From: Planctomycetaceae bacterium
Lineage (GTDB): Bacteria; Planctomycetota; Planctomycetia; Planctomycetales; Planctomycetaceae
DNA: 64,000 nt
Assembly: GCA_028284485.1 (NCBI GenBank)
Contig: JANQRQ010000226.1
Location: 1-64,000 of the forward strand
Reading direction: 5' to 3'
Part shown: one piece after another, positions 18,627-27,986 of the stretch
How positions within the stretch are numbered: the first letter of the stretch is position 1
How the letters are laid out: each line of letters starts with the position of its first letter
Translations under genes and position numbers: made by a program
Notes under the pieces: model-generated
Told to the model about the DNA's origin: nothing
Seen by the model: the letters and a program-made list of their open reading frames with translations, nothing else
Database searches by the model: none

Positions 18627-20480
18627 ATGGCGATGGGGCTTTTCAGTATCGGTTTGATGGAGTTGTTGATCGTCGGTGCCGGCGGCGGATTGTTCGGCAT
18701 GCCGCCCGGTCCTCGTGACGCCGCTTATGTCCAATCCGCCGCAGCGGAATCCCTCATCTATATCGAGTGGGCCGAGCGGTCCCAAGGCACGCCGGGTGCC
18801 CCAGGGATCGATGGGTTCGTAGCCGACCCCGAGATCGACTCCTTCGTCGCCGACTTCGAAAAAGCCTTGCAGTCGATGATCGACACTGAATTGCAAAACG
18901 CTTCTCACGAAGAACAAATCGTGGCGAAGCACACCTATCCGCTCGTCAAATCAATTCTCAATGGTTCTGGCTGTCTGGCCATCGGCTTTGATGAGACAAA
19001 ACTTCAAGCAGCGACAGCTTTGGCTGGACCGGAGGCAGCCATTGTTGGAGTCCAGGCCGCGCTCGTTGTGCATCCCGTTGACCCGGACGATGCTGCGGAG
19101 CATATCCGCGAACTGTTGAACTTGCTGCCACCAGATCTGCGAACGGACAATCTCGATCATCAGCAGTTCCCGCTCCCGGTTCCAGGGGCCCAATTATTCT
19201 TACATCGTCACGAAGACTACTTCATTGTCGCATTCGGAGAAGCAACTCTTGAAACCGTCATCTCCGGCCTTTCTGGCGATTCACCGGGGCTGTCAACCAA
19301 TTCCCGATTCAACCAGGCTATGCAAGCCGTTCTATTGGACAGAACCGCCGGACTGGGTTGGATCGATCTCAAAGGAATCATTCAGACGGTGTCGACGGTC
19401 CTCGGCCCTCAGGGAGCAATGGTTAACGCCGCCGTAGCCATGGCGGGCGCCGACACCATTGATTCGGTCGCTACTTGCAACGGGCTAATAGATGGCCAGT
19501 TTGTTTCTCGTATATTTGTCGACACCGGAGGAAAGACTGAAGGAATACTCAGCTTGGCCGCCGGCCGCGCTATCGGCAATGCCGACCTCAATAAGATTCC
19601 CGCGGATGCCGATCTGGCTGTCGCATTCAGTATCAACCTTTCAAAAGTTCTTACAGCGGCCCGAACAATCGTGGGAACGGCCGACGCCCAATCGTTGGAA
19701 GCCATGAACGGAATGATCGGGCAACTCGAAAACGAACTCGGAATGTCGATCGAAGATGACTTGCTGGAAGCAATCGACGACGTGTGGACCATCTACGATT
19801 CCCCGTCGGCTGGCGGGTTCTTTTTCACAAGTTTGATTGCGGGCGTGAATGTCAAAGACCAGACCAAGGCAGAGCAAACTTTCGCGAAGATCGTAAATTT
19901 GGTTGAAGAATCGGTCCCTGGAGAATTCGGTGGCGACTATCGCCGTGCCGTACTTCTCGAAAATCGAGAATTCAAAGGCCGGACGATTTACTACATCAAC
20001 ACGATTGGCGATGACGATGTGCCGGTGGCCCCCGCATTTTGCCTGGTCGAGGGTCAAATCCTCGTGGCGTTGCACCCGCAGACTATCAAGGCGCACTTGA
20101 CATTTTTGGATTCCGGCGACACAAATTTTGCAGCACAACGAAACCGGGGCCTCCGGGAATCGGACGGCGAATTGATCTGTCTGACCTACTTCGAAACGCG
20201 GACGCTGCTTCGCTATATCACGGCGATTGCACCTTTCGTCGCGCAAGTCATCTTCAGCGAAGCCCAACAGGACGGTTTCGAGATGGATATTTTCTCACTC
20301 CCATCCGCTCGTGCGATTCTGCCCTATTTTCACAATTCCGTTGGCACGGTAACGCGGACGCCGAACGGCCTGATGAGCGAATCGCGTGGCGGTATCCCAT
20401 ATCTGCCAAGTGGATTTCTTGGAGGGATGCTGTTGCCGTTAGTTTATGTCGGCGGGATATCTCCATTCATGATGTTTTAA
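18627..20480 (+). CDS. Large uncharacterised protein (DUF3352-like layout)
   Basis: 617 residues. A short hydrophobic N-terminus (MAMGLFSIGLMELLIVGAGGG) and a hydrophobic C-terminus (GGMLLPLVYVGGISPFMMF) flank a long soluble region with two similar-looking halves, each containing a FCLVEGQILVALHP- or LHRHEDYFIVAFGE-like strand pair. This layout recalls planctomycete DUF3352-like proteins, in which such a strand is followed by a score-like threshold region; the assignment is weak. No catalytic motif is visible. The gene follows the two membrane paralogues and could be their partner, but the 120-bp gap leaves that open. Confidence 0.65.
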   Translation: MAMGLFSIGLMELLIVGAGGGLFGMPPGPRDAAYVQSAAAESLIYIEWAERSQGTPGAPGIDGFVADPEIDSFVADFEKALQSMIDTELQNASHEEQIVAKHTYPLVKSILNGSGCLAIGFDETKLQAATALAGPEAAIVGVQAALVVHPVDPDDAAEHIRELLNLLPPDLRTDNLDHQQFPLPVPGAQLFLHRHEDYFIVAFGEATLETVISGLSGDSPGLSTNSRFNQAMQAVLLDRTAGLGWIDLKGIIQTVSTVLGPQGAMVNAAVAMAGADTIDSVATCNGLIDGQFVSRIFVDTGGKTEGILSLAAGRAIGNADLNKIPADADLAVAFSINLSKVLTAARTIVGTADAQSLEAMNGMIGQLENELGMSIEDDLLEAIDDVWTIYDSPSAGGFFFTSLIAGVNVKDQTKAEQTFAKIVNLVEESVPGEFGGDYRRAVLLENREFKGRTIYYINTIGDDDVPVAPAFCLVEGQILVALHPQTIKAHLTFLDSGDTNFAAQRNRGLRESDGELICLTYFETRTLLRYITAIAPFVAQVIFSEAQQDGFEMDIFSLPSARAILPYFHNSVGTVTRTPNGLMSESRGGIPYLPSGFLGGMLLPLVYVGGISPFMMF

Positions 20481-20631
20481 AAGCCCCAAGACCCGGTGGA
20501 TTAATGACCTGTCTGCGCATCGGTATCCTCACCCCGACGAAGGGGGACAACCATGCAGCACGGTTGGAATATGGTGGTACCAGGCAACTCACAAACAATT
20601 ACTAGGCCAGTCATCTTATAAACAACTTCTT

Positions 20632-22272
20632 ATGCCGACCAAAAACCGAGGAGCTGATCTTGTCGTTCGCGCATTGTCAGTCGCCGGATGCAGACATCTG
20701 TTTGCCCTTTCAGGCAATCAGATCATGCCACTGTTCGATGCCGCGATCGATTCAGACATTCAGCTATTGCATACCAGGCACGAAGCCGCCGCCGTGCATA
20801 TGGCCGATGCATGGGGCCGATTGACAGGCCGCCCGGGCGTCGCGGCAGTCACCGCAGGTCCCGGTTTCGCCAATACCCTTTCCGCTCTCTACGTGGCATC
20901 GGTGGCCGAGTCGCCGTTGGTTTTACTCAGTGGTGCGTCGCCAAATCGACTGGCGGGCCGCGGCGCTTTTCAAGAAATGCCACAAGCCGAAATCGCCGGT
21001 CACGTCGTTAAAGCATCGTGGTCGGCTACCGATCCAGCACACCTTGGCCGTGACATCTCCCGTGCGTTTCGCATCGCCTCTTCCGGCCGCCCCGGTCCGG
21101 TTCACTTAAGCTTGCCGGTCGACCTCTTGGAAGGCGATGTTGACCGACAACTCGCAAAAGATCTCCAGCCGGCTGACTTCCATCCGACACTCAGTTTGAT
21201 GGATGGCCAAACCGCTGAACAAGTTCTCGAAACGCTGCGGCACGCCGAACGCCCGTTAATTCTGACGGGACCAGCGAGTGTGCATGGCGATGACGAGCAG
21301 GGTTTGAGCGAATTAGAGGAACAAATCGGTGTACCGGTCATTCCCATAATTCATCCTCGTGGAGTTGCCGATCCCAACTTAGGCAAGGCCGCACAGGCCA
21401 TTTCTCAGGCGGATGTCGTCATGCTTCTCGGAAAGCGGCTCGACTTTTCGCTTCGCTTTGGTTCCGCGCCGACATTTGATCCTTCCTGTCGTTGGATTCT
21501 GATCGATGCCGATTCCTCCGCAATGACGGAGAACGCACAGGCCATCGGCGACAATCAACGCATCCTGTTGAGTGACTTAGCGGACACACCTCTTGTTGTC
21601 CAAAGATTGGTTCAATTCTCAAATGGCAACCAGCATTCCAATCGAGAATGGCTACAAGAGGTCAAATCCTTTCAGGAGTATCGCCCGGTCGAATGGCAAT
21701 CTTTGAGTTCGTCAAGCGACGGTCCTTTGCATCCGGTCGAATTGTGTCGCGAGGTCCAGAAGTCACTCGACCAGGACGATGACGCCGTCTTGATTGCGGA
21801 CGGCGGAGAATTCGGCCAATGGGCTCAGGCCGGCTTGTCTGCCCAGCACCGAATCATCAATGGTCCATCGGGAGCCATCGGAAGCGCGTTGCCCTTCGCC
21901 GTTGCTGCCCGCTTGGCATTTCCCGAGTCGACGATTGTGACAGCCTTGGGTGACGGAACTTTCGGTTTTCATCCCATGGAGTTCGACACAGCGGTACGCT
22001 ATGAATTGCCGTTCATCGCGCTCGTGGGCAACGATCATTGCTGGAATGCTGAGAATCAGATTCAGTTGCGTGACTTCGGTCCCGACCGACTGATTGGATG
22101 CGAACTTTTGCCGACGCGATACGACCGCGTCGCCGAAGCGATGGGAGGCCACGGCGAGTACGTTGCTAATGTGAACGACCTACCTTCGGCTTGGCAGCGT
22201 GCCCTGCAGTCGTCTCTACCCACCTGCGTCAACGTCGAGATTTCGCGTCATGCGGCTCCCAAGTTCAACTAA
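20632..22272 (+). CDS. Thiamine-diphosphate enzyme, acetolactate synthase-like
   Basis: 546 residues with the three-domain order of ThDP enzymes (Pyr, central, PP). The cofactor-activating Glu is Glu51 in [18 protein letters not shown], followed by the [14 protein letters not shown] block; the central domain begins near [19 protein letters not shown]. The ThDP/Mg motif GDG opens [12 protein letters not shown] and ends 25 residues later in [10 protein letters not shown], where the usual N-N is N-D. It resembles acetolactate synthase and benzoylformate or oxalyl-CoA decarboxylase relatives and is unlikely to be the biosynthetic IlvB, since no small subunit is adjacent and the N-terminal motif is [11 protein letters not shown]. 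The substrate is unknown. Confidence 0.85.
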   Translation: MPTKNRGADLVVRALSVAGCRHLFALSGNQIMPLFDAAIDSDIQLLHTRHEAAAVHMADAWGRLTGRPGVAAVTAGPGFANTLSALYVASVAESPLVLLSGASPNRLAGRGAFQEMPQAEIAGHVVKASWSATDPAHLGRDISRAFRIASSGRPGPVHLSLPVDLLEGDVDRQLAKDLQPADFHPTLSLMDGQTAEQVLETLRHAERPLILTGPASVHGDDEQGLSELEEQIGVPVIPIIHPRGVADPNLGKAAQAISQADVVMLLGKRLDFSLRFGSAPTFDPSCRWILIDADSSAMTENAQAIGDNQRILLSDLADTPLVVQRLVQFSNGNQHSNREWLQEVKSFQEYRPVEWQSLSSSSDGPLHPVELCREVQKSLDQDDDAVLIADGGEFGQWAQAGLSAQHRIINGPSGAIGSALPFAVAARLAFPESTIVTALGDGTFGFHPMEFDTAVRYELPFIALVGNDHCWNAENQIQLRDFGPDRLIGCELLPTRYDRVAEAMGGHGEYVANVNDLPSAWQRALQSSLPTCVNVEISRHAAPKFN

Positions 22273-22341
22273 GTGACCGTCGCAATAACGGAACTTTCAA
22301 CCCTGAATGACATTCACTCCGGCCGTTCGTCGACCTGACGG

Positions 22342-22370
22342 AGGGCGGGTCAACAGCCTTGTCGCCCTTT
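22342..22370 (+). terminator. Weak candidate terminator after the ThDP gene
   Basis: AGGGCG (22342-22347) can pair with CGCCCT (22363-22368) around a 15-base loop, followed by only three T. The stem is short and the T-run poor, so this is a tentative call. Confidence 0.35.
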
Positions 22371-22374
22371 AACC

Positions 22375-22425
22375 TTGACACACATAACGCTGCTATGTAT
22401 TTTACCTAATGCTGCTAGGCATTAG
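22375..22425 (+). promoter_or_regulatory. Promoter and probable PadR operator
   Basis: TTGACA (22375-22380), a 17-base spacer and TATTTT (22398-22403) make a near-consensus sigma-70 promoter ahead of the PadR gene. Within the spacer is the inverted repeat ACATA-N7-TATGT, and just downstream of the -10 box is TAATGC-N6-GCATTA (22408-22425). Paired inverted repeats over a promoter are what PadR autorepressors bind. Binding is inferred. Confidence 0.65.
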
Positions 22426-22439
22426 AACTGAGGCTCACT

Positions 22440-22778
22440 GTGATCTCCAAAGAACTTGTCGCCGCATCGTCTCGGCCACTCATTTTGGCCATCCTTTCGA
22501 AGGGAGAGGACTACGGTTATTCGATTATTCAACAGGTTCGCGAATTGTCGGACAACAAAATCGAGTGGACCGAAGGAATGCTGTATCCCGTGCTACACCG
22601 GCTGGAGAAGGAAGGACTGATCGTGGCGACGTGGAAAGAATCCGATTCGGGGCGGAAACGCAAGTATTATCGACTGAGTGCAACAGGCGGCGAATCGTTG
22701 CGCCGCGAGCGTGAGCAATGGTTTGCGGTCCACACGACACTTGGAAAATTATGGGGACGAAGACTGTGTGTCAATTAG
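22440..22778 (+). CDS. PadR family transcriptional regulator
   Basis: Winged-helix repressor of 112 residues, the usual size of the short PadR-s2 subgroup. It starts with GTG at 22440. The family signature is clear: LAILSKGEDYGYSIIQQVRE, then EWTEGMLYPVLHRLEKEGLI and a wing KRKYYRLSATG. The gene overlaps the next one, which encodes a membrane protein with an N-terminal soluble domain; PadR plus such a partner is a common pair in which the regulator controls the membrane gene. The inverted repeats over its own promoter suggest autoregulation. The inducer is unknown. Confidence 0.9.
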   Translation: MISKELVAASSRPLILAILSKGEDYGYSIIQQVRELSDNKIEWTEGMLYPVLHRLEKEGLIVATWKESDSGRKRKYYRLSATGGESLRREREQWFAVHTTLGKLWGRRLCVN

Positions 22779-23470
22779 ACGACCTTGTCGATTCTTGGAA
22801 ACAGCGTGCCAGAGAATGCGAATCGTTGCGATCCAACGATATCCTCGAACTCGAACAGCATCTGCGAGATTCTGTCGATTCGCTTTCCACCACGGGATTG
22901 GATATTCAAGAATCCTTTATCGTGGCCCTGCATCGGATCGGCAACACCGACCAGCTTGGAATCGAGTTCAATAAGACCAACGGTGGTTTCGTTTGGTCCC
23001 GACGAATCTTTTGGATGGTCGGGGGATACATTTTGTTGATGCTAGCCCGATTGACAATCGACGCGTTTGTTGACGCATTTCAACTGGTAGTCAACTCGCT
23101 CGGTCTTACGCCGAAACTTGCTGCAATCTTGGGAGCTTCGTTGACGGTGGCGATTTGGTTAGGACTCCTTCGTCTAATGTGTTCAACGGCTAGCGGGTCG
23201 TCGGCATATCTACGGACACGCATACCGGATTTCAGCCGTTGGTCGGCTATCTGGTTATCGGCAAGCATATTATTAGTGTATGTGGTGGCCTACGCTTCAA
23301 AACTCACTTCACATTTTGTCATGTTTCGATCCCTCGGCACAAACGACTTCAGTCAAATGGCGATAATCAACGCTTACTTTGAAGCCGCATGGAGCCCGTT
23401 GCTATTTCTGATTCTTGTTCTAACCGCGGCGTCACTTAAACGGAGAGTGTTTCACCCGTCGACGGCATAG
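22751..23470 (+). CDS. Membrane protein partner of PadR
   Basis: 239 residues from ATG 22751, overlapping the end of padR by 28 bp, so the two are cotranscribed and probably translationally coupled. Residues 1-75 are soluble and helical (SWKQRARECESLRSNDILELEQHLRDSVDSL, then ESFIVALHRIGN), like the permease-prefix type domain often encoded next to PadR. Four hydrophobic segments follow: FWMVGGYILLMLARLTIDAF, AAILGASLTVAIWLGLLRL, WLSASILLVYVVAYA and SPLLFLILVLTAASL. The role is unknown; sensor or effector of the PadR switch is a reasonable guess. Confidence 0.75.
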   Translation: MGTKTVCQLDDLVDSWKQRARECESLRSNDILELEQHLRDSVDSLSTTGLDIQESFIVALHRIGNTDQLGIEFNKTNGGFVWSRRIFWMVGGYILLMLARLTIDAFVDAFQLVVNSLGLTPKLAAILGASLTVAIWLGLLRLMCSTASGSSAYLRTRIPDFSRWSAIWLSASILLVYVVAYASKLTSHFVMFRSLGTNDFSQMAIINAYFEAAWSPLLFLILVLTAASLKRRVFHPSTA

Positions 23471-23521
23471 CAGGCGAACAATTATTGCATCCTGTCTCGC
23501 AGAGCGATCTTCAATCACTTA

Positions 23522-23601
23522 TGGGCGTTTCTGGCTCGCGGGCGCAAGCTATCATAGAAAACAACGCCGTTGTGGCAGCCACAGGTCACCGGAAGACACT
23601 G
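23522..23601 (+). repeat. Dispersed repeat, copy B (5'-truncated)
   Basis: It matches copies A, C and D from the GGGCGTTTCTGGCTCG block to the terminal hairpin. The CTAGAGCGGTTGACTTTTTC end is missing or eroded and the terminal hairpin is decayed. It lies between two converging genes. Confidence 0.75.
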
Positions 23602-23627
23602 CCGAGTCACCTATTTCAGCGGCCCGA

Positions 23628-25058
23628 TCACGATTCGCCCGCTTCGTGGTCTGCGATTCCCAGCGACTGCATTCGACGGTAGAGCCTTGCACGTGGAATC
23701 CCCAGGAGCTCGGCAGCTTTACTTTTGTTGTATCGGGATTGACGCAACGCGTTTTCGATTTGCTCGGCTTCCGCCGTGGCAAGATAGGCTTCGAGCGGCA
23801 TCGCTTGAGACTCCACTATCGGCCCCAGTTTTTGAGCATCTTCGCCGGTGCGGAATCGAAACGGTAAATGCTTCGGGAGAATCATAGAAGCATCGCAAGC
23901 CGCATGGCTTTCATTGACAACAGTTTCGAGCTCGTCCAAGTTTGCGGGCCAATTGTATTCACGAAATCGATCCCAAACCTCGTCTGAAAAACCAGTCAAC
24001 TGCCGTTCGCTTCGCCGATTTCGCCTTTCCAGAAAATGCTGGGCCAGCGGTTCGATGTCGACACGGCGCTTGCGCAATTCCGGAATCGCAATTTGCAATG
24101 GTGTGATCATGTAATAGAAATCGTCGCGAAGTTGCTCCGCCTCAAATGCCGTTTCAGGTGGGATTAACGACGAAGCCATCAATTGCATATCAGGGCGATC
24201 GGCTTTCGGCTTCTCGTAGGCCGTGACAATGCGTTCCTGCAAATCGCGCGGTAGGGATTCAACATGGGCAAGAAACAGAGTACCGGGACTCAGCGCAGGG
24301 ACGGCAGACATGTCGTCATCCTGCTTGAAGAGCCGAAAGAGAGTGTTCTTTAATGCCAACGCCGATAACCTTCGACAGTCCAACGGCACAAATGCACGGT
24401 TCCCCATCGCACTGTTGTAGTGGATAACACGTGCAAAATGCTCCTTACCAACTCCGCGCGGCCCGCTAAAAGTCACAGGAGAATTCGTCGCCTGGGCGAG
24501 CCCCAGTTGTTGCAGTACGCGGTCCATTGCCTGACTTTGGCAAACTGATGATTCCAACGCGTACTTTTGGCGCAGCGTGATTCGCAGCGATGCCAGCTCC
24601 GCATGCAGTTGCTGCGAATAGGGTACAGGCTCGGCGCTTGTCGAATCGTCCAACGGTAAGACGACGCCAATAACACCGGTAACGCGTCCCTTGTCGTCGC
24701 TTAACGGTGTGAAGTGAACCTGCCGCGATAGAGAGCTTCCATTCCGATGAACAAAATGCGTGGGAACAATGGCGTGTTGTCCGTCGTACACCGAAGGTGG
24801 AGGACACAGGCAACCCGTGATGGAATCGATCACTTCGGGGTCGGCCTCGGTGTTGTAGTGGCACAGCTTTCCCACAACATCGGCTGACAGCCAACCGGTC
24901 AATTGTTCGCAGGCCTCGTTAAAGAACTCGACCTGCCGATTGCCATCGAGAAGAAAAACCGGGGAAGCCACGGAATTGAGGCGCGTCTCCAGTTTTTTGA
25001 TGCGTCGCTGACGGCCGGCCATTACAGTAAGTTTTCCCTTGCAATCGCTGTCGGTCAT
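23628..25058 (-). CDS. PAS - NtrC-like AAA+ - Fis regulator with degenerate motor
   Basis: Regulator of roughly 476 residues with a PAS domain (RLNSVASPVFLLDGNRQVEFF... EQLTGW), a linker helix, an AAA+-like domain and a C-terminal Fis helix-turn-helix (NALRQSRYNKSKAAELLGIP). The AAA+ domain is eroded: Walker A reads SGPRGVGKEH, the GAFTGA loop that contacts sigma-54 is absent (LFRLFKQDDDMSAVP in its place), and Walker B reads GTLFLAHVE instead of GTLFLDEIG. It is therefore unlikely to hydrolyse ATP or to activate sigma-54 promoters in the classic way; DNA binding through Fis is likely kept. The start is uncertain: in-frame starts lie at 25235 (GTG), 25172, 25085, 25058 and 25022, none with a strong ribosome site. 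Confidence 0.78.
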   Translation of the reverse strand: MTDSDCKGKLTVMAGRQRRIKKLETRLNSVASPVFLLDGNRQVEFFNEACEQLTGWLSADVVGKLCHYNTEADPEVIDSITGCLCPPPSVYDGQHAIVPTHFVHRNGSSLSRQVHFTPLSDDKGRVTGVIGVVLPLDDSTSAEPVPYSQQLHAELASLRITLRQKYALESSVCQSQAMDRVLQQLGLAQATNSPVTFSGPRGVGKEHFARVIHYNSAMGNRAFVPLDCRRLSALALKNTLFRLFKQDDDMSAVPALSPGTLFLAHVESLPRDLQERIVTAYEKPKADRPDMQLMASSLIPPETAFEAEQLRDDFYYMITPLQIAIPELRKRRVDIEPLAQHFLERRNRRSERQLTGFSDEVWDRFREYNWPANLDELETVVNESHAACDASMILPKHLPFRFRTGEDAQKLGPIVESQAMPLEAYLATAEAEQIENALRQSRYNKSKAAELLGIPRARLYRRMQSLGIADHEAGES

Positions 25059-25270
25059 TTTCTTGGGGCGGCCCGTCGCAGTCATTATTGTAACAATGTC
25101 ACCCCCAGGAAAACGAACAATCTGATTGAAGTTGGAACGGAATAACGGTTCGCTCGGTGAATGGGTTTGCATTTTCAGCAAGATCGTGAGAGCCTCGGTG
25201 AATAGAAAATCATCCCCCTCATACCGTTTGGACACTTTGTCAGTCGAGCGCAGAATCGAAAGAAGTCGAA

Positions 25271-26677
25271 ATGAGCCGTCGCACCACTCCCCATCAAACG
25301 TCAGTCAACCGGCGCCATTTCATGCAAGGAAGTGCCGCAACATTTTTGACGGCTGCTTCCTATCAACGAGTCCTCGGAGCCAACGAACGGATCGGTGTCG
25401 GATTCATCGGTTACGGACTGATTGGAAAGCGGCACGTAATCGACTTTCAAGAACAGCCTGACGTTAATATGGCTGCAATTGCCGAGGCCCATCATGGGCG
25501 CCTCGCCGAAGCAGCCGATTTCATCGGCGGAAACGTCAAACCGTATGAAGATTTTCGCAAGCTACTCGACGACAGCAACGTTCACGCGGTTGTCGTCTCA
25601 ACCCCCGACCATTGGCACGCGCCGATGACGATGCTGGCCTGCGCCGCAGGAAAAGATGTTTATGTCGAAAAGCCGCTCACATTGTTTGTCCACGAAGGTC
25701 GCTGGATGGTCGACATTGCCAACCATTACGAGCGCGTTGTGCAGGTCGGTACGCAACAACGTTCCGGTCCTCACTATCGACAAGCCAATGAGCTAATTCG
25801 CTCGGGTGCTATTGGGGATGTTGTTTCCGTCAGCATGGGAGCGTTCCGCAACATTATGCCGGGTTATGGCAGCCCCGCCGATGGTTCCCCTCCAGCCGAG
25901 TTCGACTACGACATGTGGTTGGGCCCTGCTCCGTTAAGGCCGTACAATGCCAATCGGGGAATCTATCATTTTCGCTGGTTCTGGGATTATTCCGGCGGGC
26001 AGATGACCAATCTTGGACAGCATTCGCTGGATATCGTGCATTGGATTCTCGAAGCAAATCAGCCGCTCGCGGTAAGCAGCGCAGGTGGCAGATTTTGCTT
26101 GCAGGATAACGGTGAGACCCCCGATACGCAGGATGCCATTATGGAGTATCCGGGATGGACCGCGACCTGGTCGCATCGCGAAGGCAGCCGGGGCCGATCC
26201 GAAACCGGCGGACTCGATTTTCACGGAACGCGGGGGAGCTTGAAGATCTCGCGCGGTGGATTCCAAATTACTGCCGATCGTCGCGTTCATCCTTCAAACA
26301 CCGTCCCGCAATTCACGGGTGCTCATCCGGTCGGTGGTCCCCAAGCAGTCGCAGAACCGGCCGGCGAACGAACGTGGACGAAGCCGATGACCAACGACAA
26401 CGGGGATTCACGAGAACAATTCAAGTTGCACGTGCGAAATTTCCTCGATTGCATGCGAACGCGCCAGCAGCCCGTCTCCGAATTGGAAAGCGGACACCGC
26501 GTGGCAACCGTTTGCCACCTTTCGAATCTCTCGTTGAGGCTGGGACGAAAACTCCGTTGGGACTTTGAAAACGAAACGATCATCGACGATCCGGAAGCGG
26601 CGGCCCTGCTCTCTCGACCGTACCGCGCACCTTGGGACGCGGAGTTGCGAGGGATTGGAGTGCCGACAACTTCGTGA
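25271..26677 (+). CDS. Tat-exported Gfo/Idh/MocA family oxidoreductase
   Basis: 468 residues. A Tat signal (VNRRHFMQGSAATFLTAASY) predicts export of the folded, NAD(P)-loaded enzyme. The Rossmann start is VGFIGYGLIGKRH, and the catalytic EKP triplet is present in VYVEKPLTL. The C-terminal domain has the DMWLGPAPLRPYNANR block typical of planctomycete members that follow with WFWDYSGGQMTNLGQHS. The substrate is a sugar or derivative, not deducible from sequence. It is transcribed divergently from the degenerate NtrC-like regulator and ends 10 bp from the convergent folK gene. Confidence 0.9.
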   Translation: MSRRTTPHQTSVNRRHFMQGSAATFLTAASYQRVLGANERIGVGFIGYGLIGKRHVIDFQEQPDVNMAAIAEAHHGRLAEAADFIGGNVKPYEDFRKLLDDSNVHAVVVSTPDHWHAPMTMLACAAGKDVYVEKPLTLFVHEGRWMVDIANHYERVVQVGTQQRSGPHYRQANELIRSGAIGDVVSVSMGAFRNIMPGYGSPADGSPPAEFDYDMWLGPAPLRPYNANRGIYHFRWFWDYSGGQMTNLGQHSLDIVHWILEANQPLAVSSAGGRFCLQDNGETPDTQDAIMEYPGWTATWSHREGSRGRSETGGLDFHGTRGSLKISRGGFQITADRRVHPSNTVPQFTGAHPVGGPQAVAEPAGERTWTKPMTNDNGDSREQFKLHVRNFLDCMRTRQQPVSELESGHRVATVCHLSNLSLRLGRKLRWDFENETIIDDPEAAALLSRPYRAPWDAELRGIGVPTTS

Positions 26678-26687
26678 AGGACAACGA

Positions 26688-27263
26688 TTACGGCCCTGCC
26701 AAGCAAACATCCGCCCTCAAGCGCATGGTTGGCCCCAGTTTGCGAGCCTCTTCGGCGATCGCGCGCAGCGTTCGACCATTGACCGGGTGGACATACTCGG
26801 GATCGAGTTCCGCCAGCGGGACTGCCACAAACGGACGGGTGACAATTTCCGCGTCGGGAATTTGCAATCCGTCGCCATCGATGATCTCAGAGTTGAACAG
26901 CGAAATATCGAGATCGATCGTACGCGGACCGTTGGGATTCGCCGGATCGCGCTGCCGCTTTAGTTCACGTTCGATCGCCGCAATGGCGGTGCGCCGTAGC
27001 TCAACTGCGGAAAGTTCCGTTTCCAGCAACACAGCAGCGTTTAAGAAATTCGGTTGATCATCGAACCCGACCGGGGCACTTTCCCAGACTTGAGAGACTG
27101 CTTGAATCGCGCCGTATCGGGTGAGTGCAACGTACGCCGCCGGCAAATTGGCCTCGGGCGCGATATTTGATCCGAGCGAAATATACGCGTAGTTCCAGCG
27201 AGCCGCAGAATTATGCGAACTGAAACTTCGCAGGTTTTTGGTCTGCCCGTTCTGCTCAGCCAT
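26688..27263 (-). CDS. folK: 2-amino-4-hydroxy-6-hydroxymethyldihydropteridine diphosphokinase
   Basis: Folate-pathway enzyme transferring pyrophosphate from ATP to 6-hydroxymethyl-dihydropterin. I start it at ATG 27263, 10 bp after the folB stop; longer frames overlap folB. The HPPK order is complete: YAYISLGSNIAPEANL, SQVWESAPVGFDDQPNFLNAAV, then ELKRQRDPANPNGPRTIDLDI, with the paired Asp of the magnesium site in TIDLDIS, and the RPFVAVPLAEL end. It has about 20 extra N-terminal residues (MAEQNGQTKNLRSFSSHNSA). It forms a two-gene unit with folB. Confidence 0.92.
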   Translation of the reverse strand: MAEQNGQTKNLRSFSSHNSAARWNYAYISLGSNIAPEANLPAAYVALTRYGAIQAVSQVWESAPVGFDDQPNFLNAAVLLETELSAVELRRTAIAAIERELKRQRDPANPNGPRTIDLDISLFNSEIIDGDGLQIPDAEIVTRPFVAVPLAELDPEYVHPVNGRTLRAIAEEARKLGPTMRLRADVCLAGP

Positions 27264-27273
27264 GTCGAGCCAA

Positions 27274-27651
27274 TTACGAACCTCCGCCCAGGGAATCGCC
27301 TCTGTCCCGTTCGATCGCAATTCCCACAGACCGGGCGAACCGTAATGCCCCTGGTTTTTCGACGCTGACACGCACTCGTTTTACACGTTCGTCGGTCATG
27401 CAGCACTTCGCAATTTCTTCGGCGAGAGCTTCCACCAAATGAAACCGAGAATTCTCGACAAAGTCGATGATGTTTTTGGTAATCGTGCGGTAGTTGACGG
27501 CGTCGCTGATATCGTCGGTCTCTGCAGCTCGGCGTGTGTCGGTGAACAGAATCACGTTAATCAGCGTGTCCTGCCGATTGTTCCGTTCATCTTCGTTGAT
27601 CCCAATGATCGTTCGTACGAGAAGATCCTTGATTTCAATTCGGTCAAGCAT
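27274..27651 (-). CDS. folB: Dihydroneopterin aldolase
   Basis: Folate-pathway enzyme converting dihydroneopterin to 6-hydroxymethyl-dihydropterin and glycolaldehyde, 125 residues. The fold markers are DRIEIKDLLVRTIIGINEDE near the start, DAVNYRTITKNIIDFVENS with the conserved Tyr, and FHLVEALAEEIAK with the catalytic-site Glu, followed by the RVRVSVEKPGALRFARSVGI strand pair. ATG 27651 is preferred; a GTG at 27663 is in frame. It is the first gene of the folB-folK pair. Confidence 0.92.
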   Translation of the reverse strand: MLDRIEIKDLLVRTIIGINEDERNNRQDTLINVILFTDTRRAAETDDISDAVNYRTITKNIIDFVENSRFHLVEALAEEIAKCCMTDERVKRVRVSVEKPGALRFARSVGIAIERDRGDSLGGGS

Positions 27652-27978
27652 AACGATAAGCACTCACAATCGACTGACGAGGGCCTTTCCAGTAAACCGT
27701 CGTCTCAATGACGGCTGAACTCCCGAATCTGCCGGCAACACACGATTAACGGCTCTTCAAGGCTTGATTTGATAAAGGAATTCAAGTCGAACGCCAATTG
27801 ACAAACAAGGCTTTTCTGAAAATATCTTGCCGAACAGCATTATTGCTAAATTCGATTGTAGGACTCGGCTGCAGCACTGACCACAGAAAACCTCAATCTC
27901 AACACCAACAAGACTGCTGCCGTCGAGCCGGACAAGCTCTCTCTTTAATCGGAATGAAAAGCACTCAGCAAATCAATT
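27652..27978. other. Intergenic region upstream of folB and the cupin gene
   Basis: The region serves two divergent genes. TTGACA at 27798-27803 could be the -35 box of the cupin gene, but no good -10 box stands at the right distance. The same TTG can also open a short frame with a lipobox, listed separately. Otherwise nothing is seen. Confidence 0.45.
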
Positions 27979-27986
27979 ATGGTTGA
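27798..27986 (+). CDS. Possible small lipoprotein (doubtful)
   Basis: A frame of 62 codons starting with TTG has a lipoprotein-like N-terminus (MTNKAFLKISCRTALLLNS, then V-G-L-G-C-S with Cys25). The remainder is short, Gln/Lys-rich and unrecognised. There is no ribosome site, the start is rare, and its end overlaps the cupin start by 8 bp. It could be a chance frame; I rate it less likely than not. Confidence 0.25.
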   Translation: MTNKAFLKISCRTALLLNSIVGLGCSTDHRKPQSQHQQDCCRRAGQALSLIGMKSTQQINYG

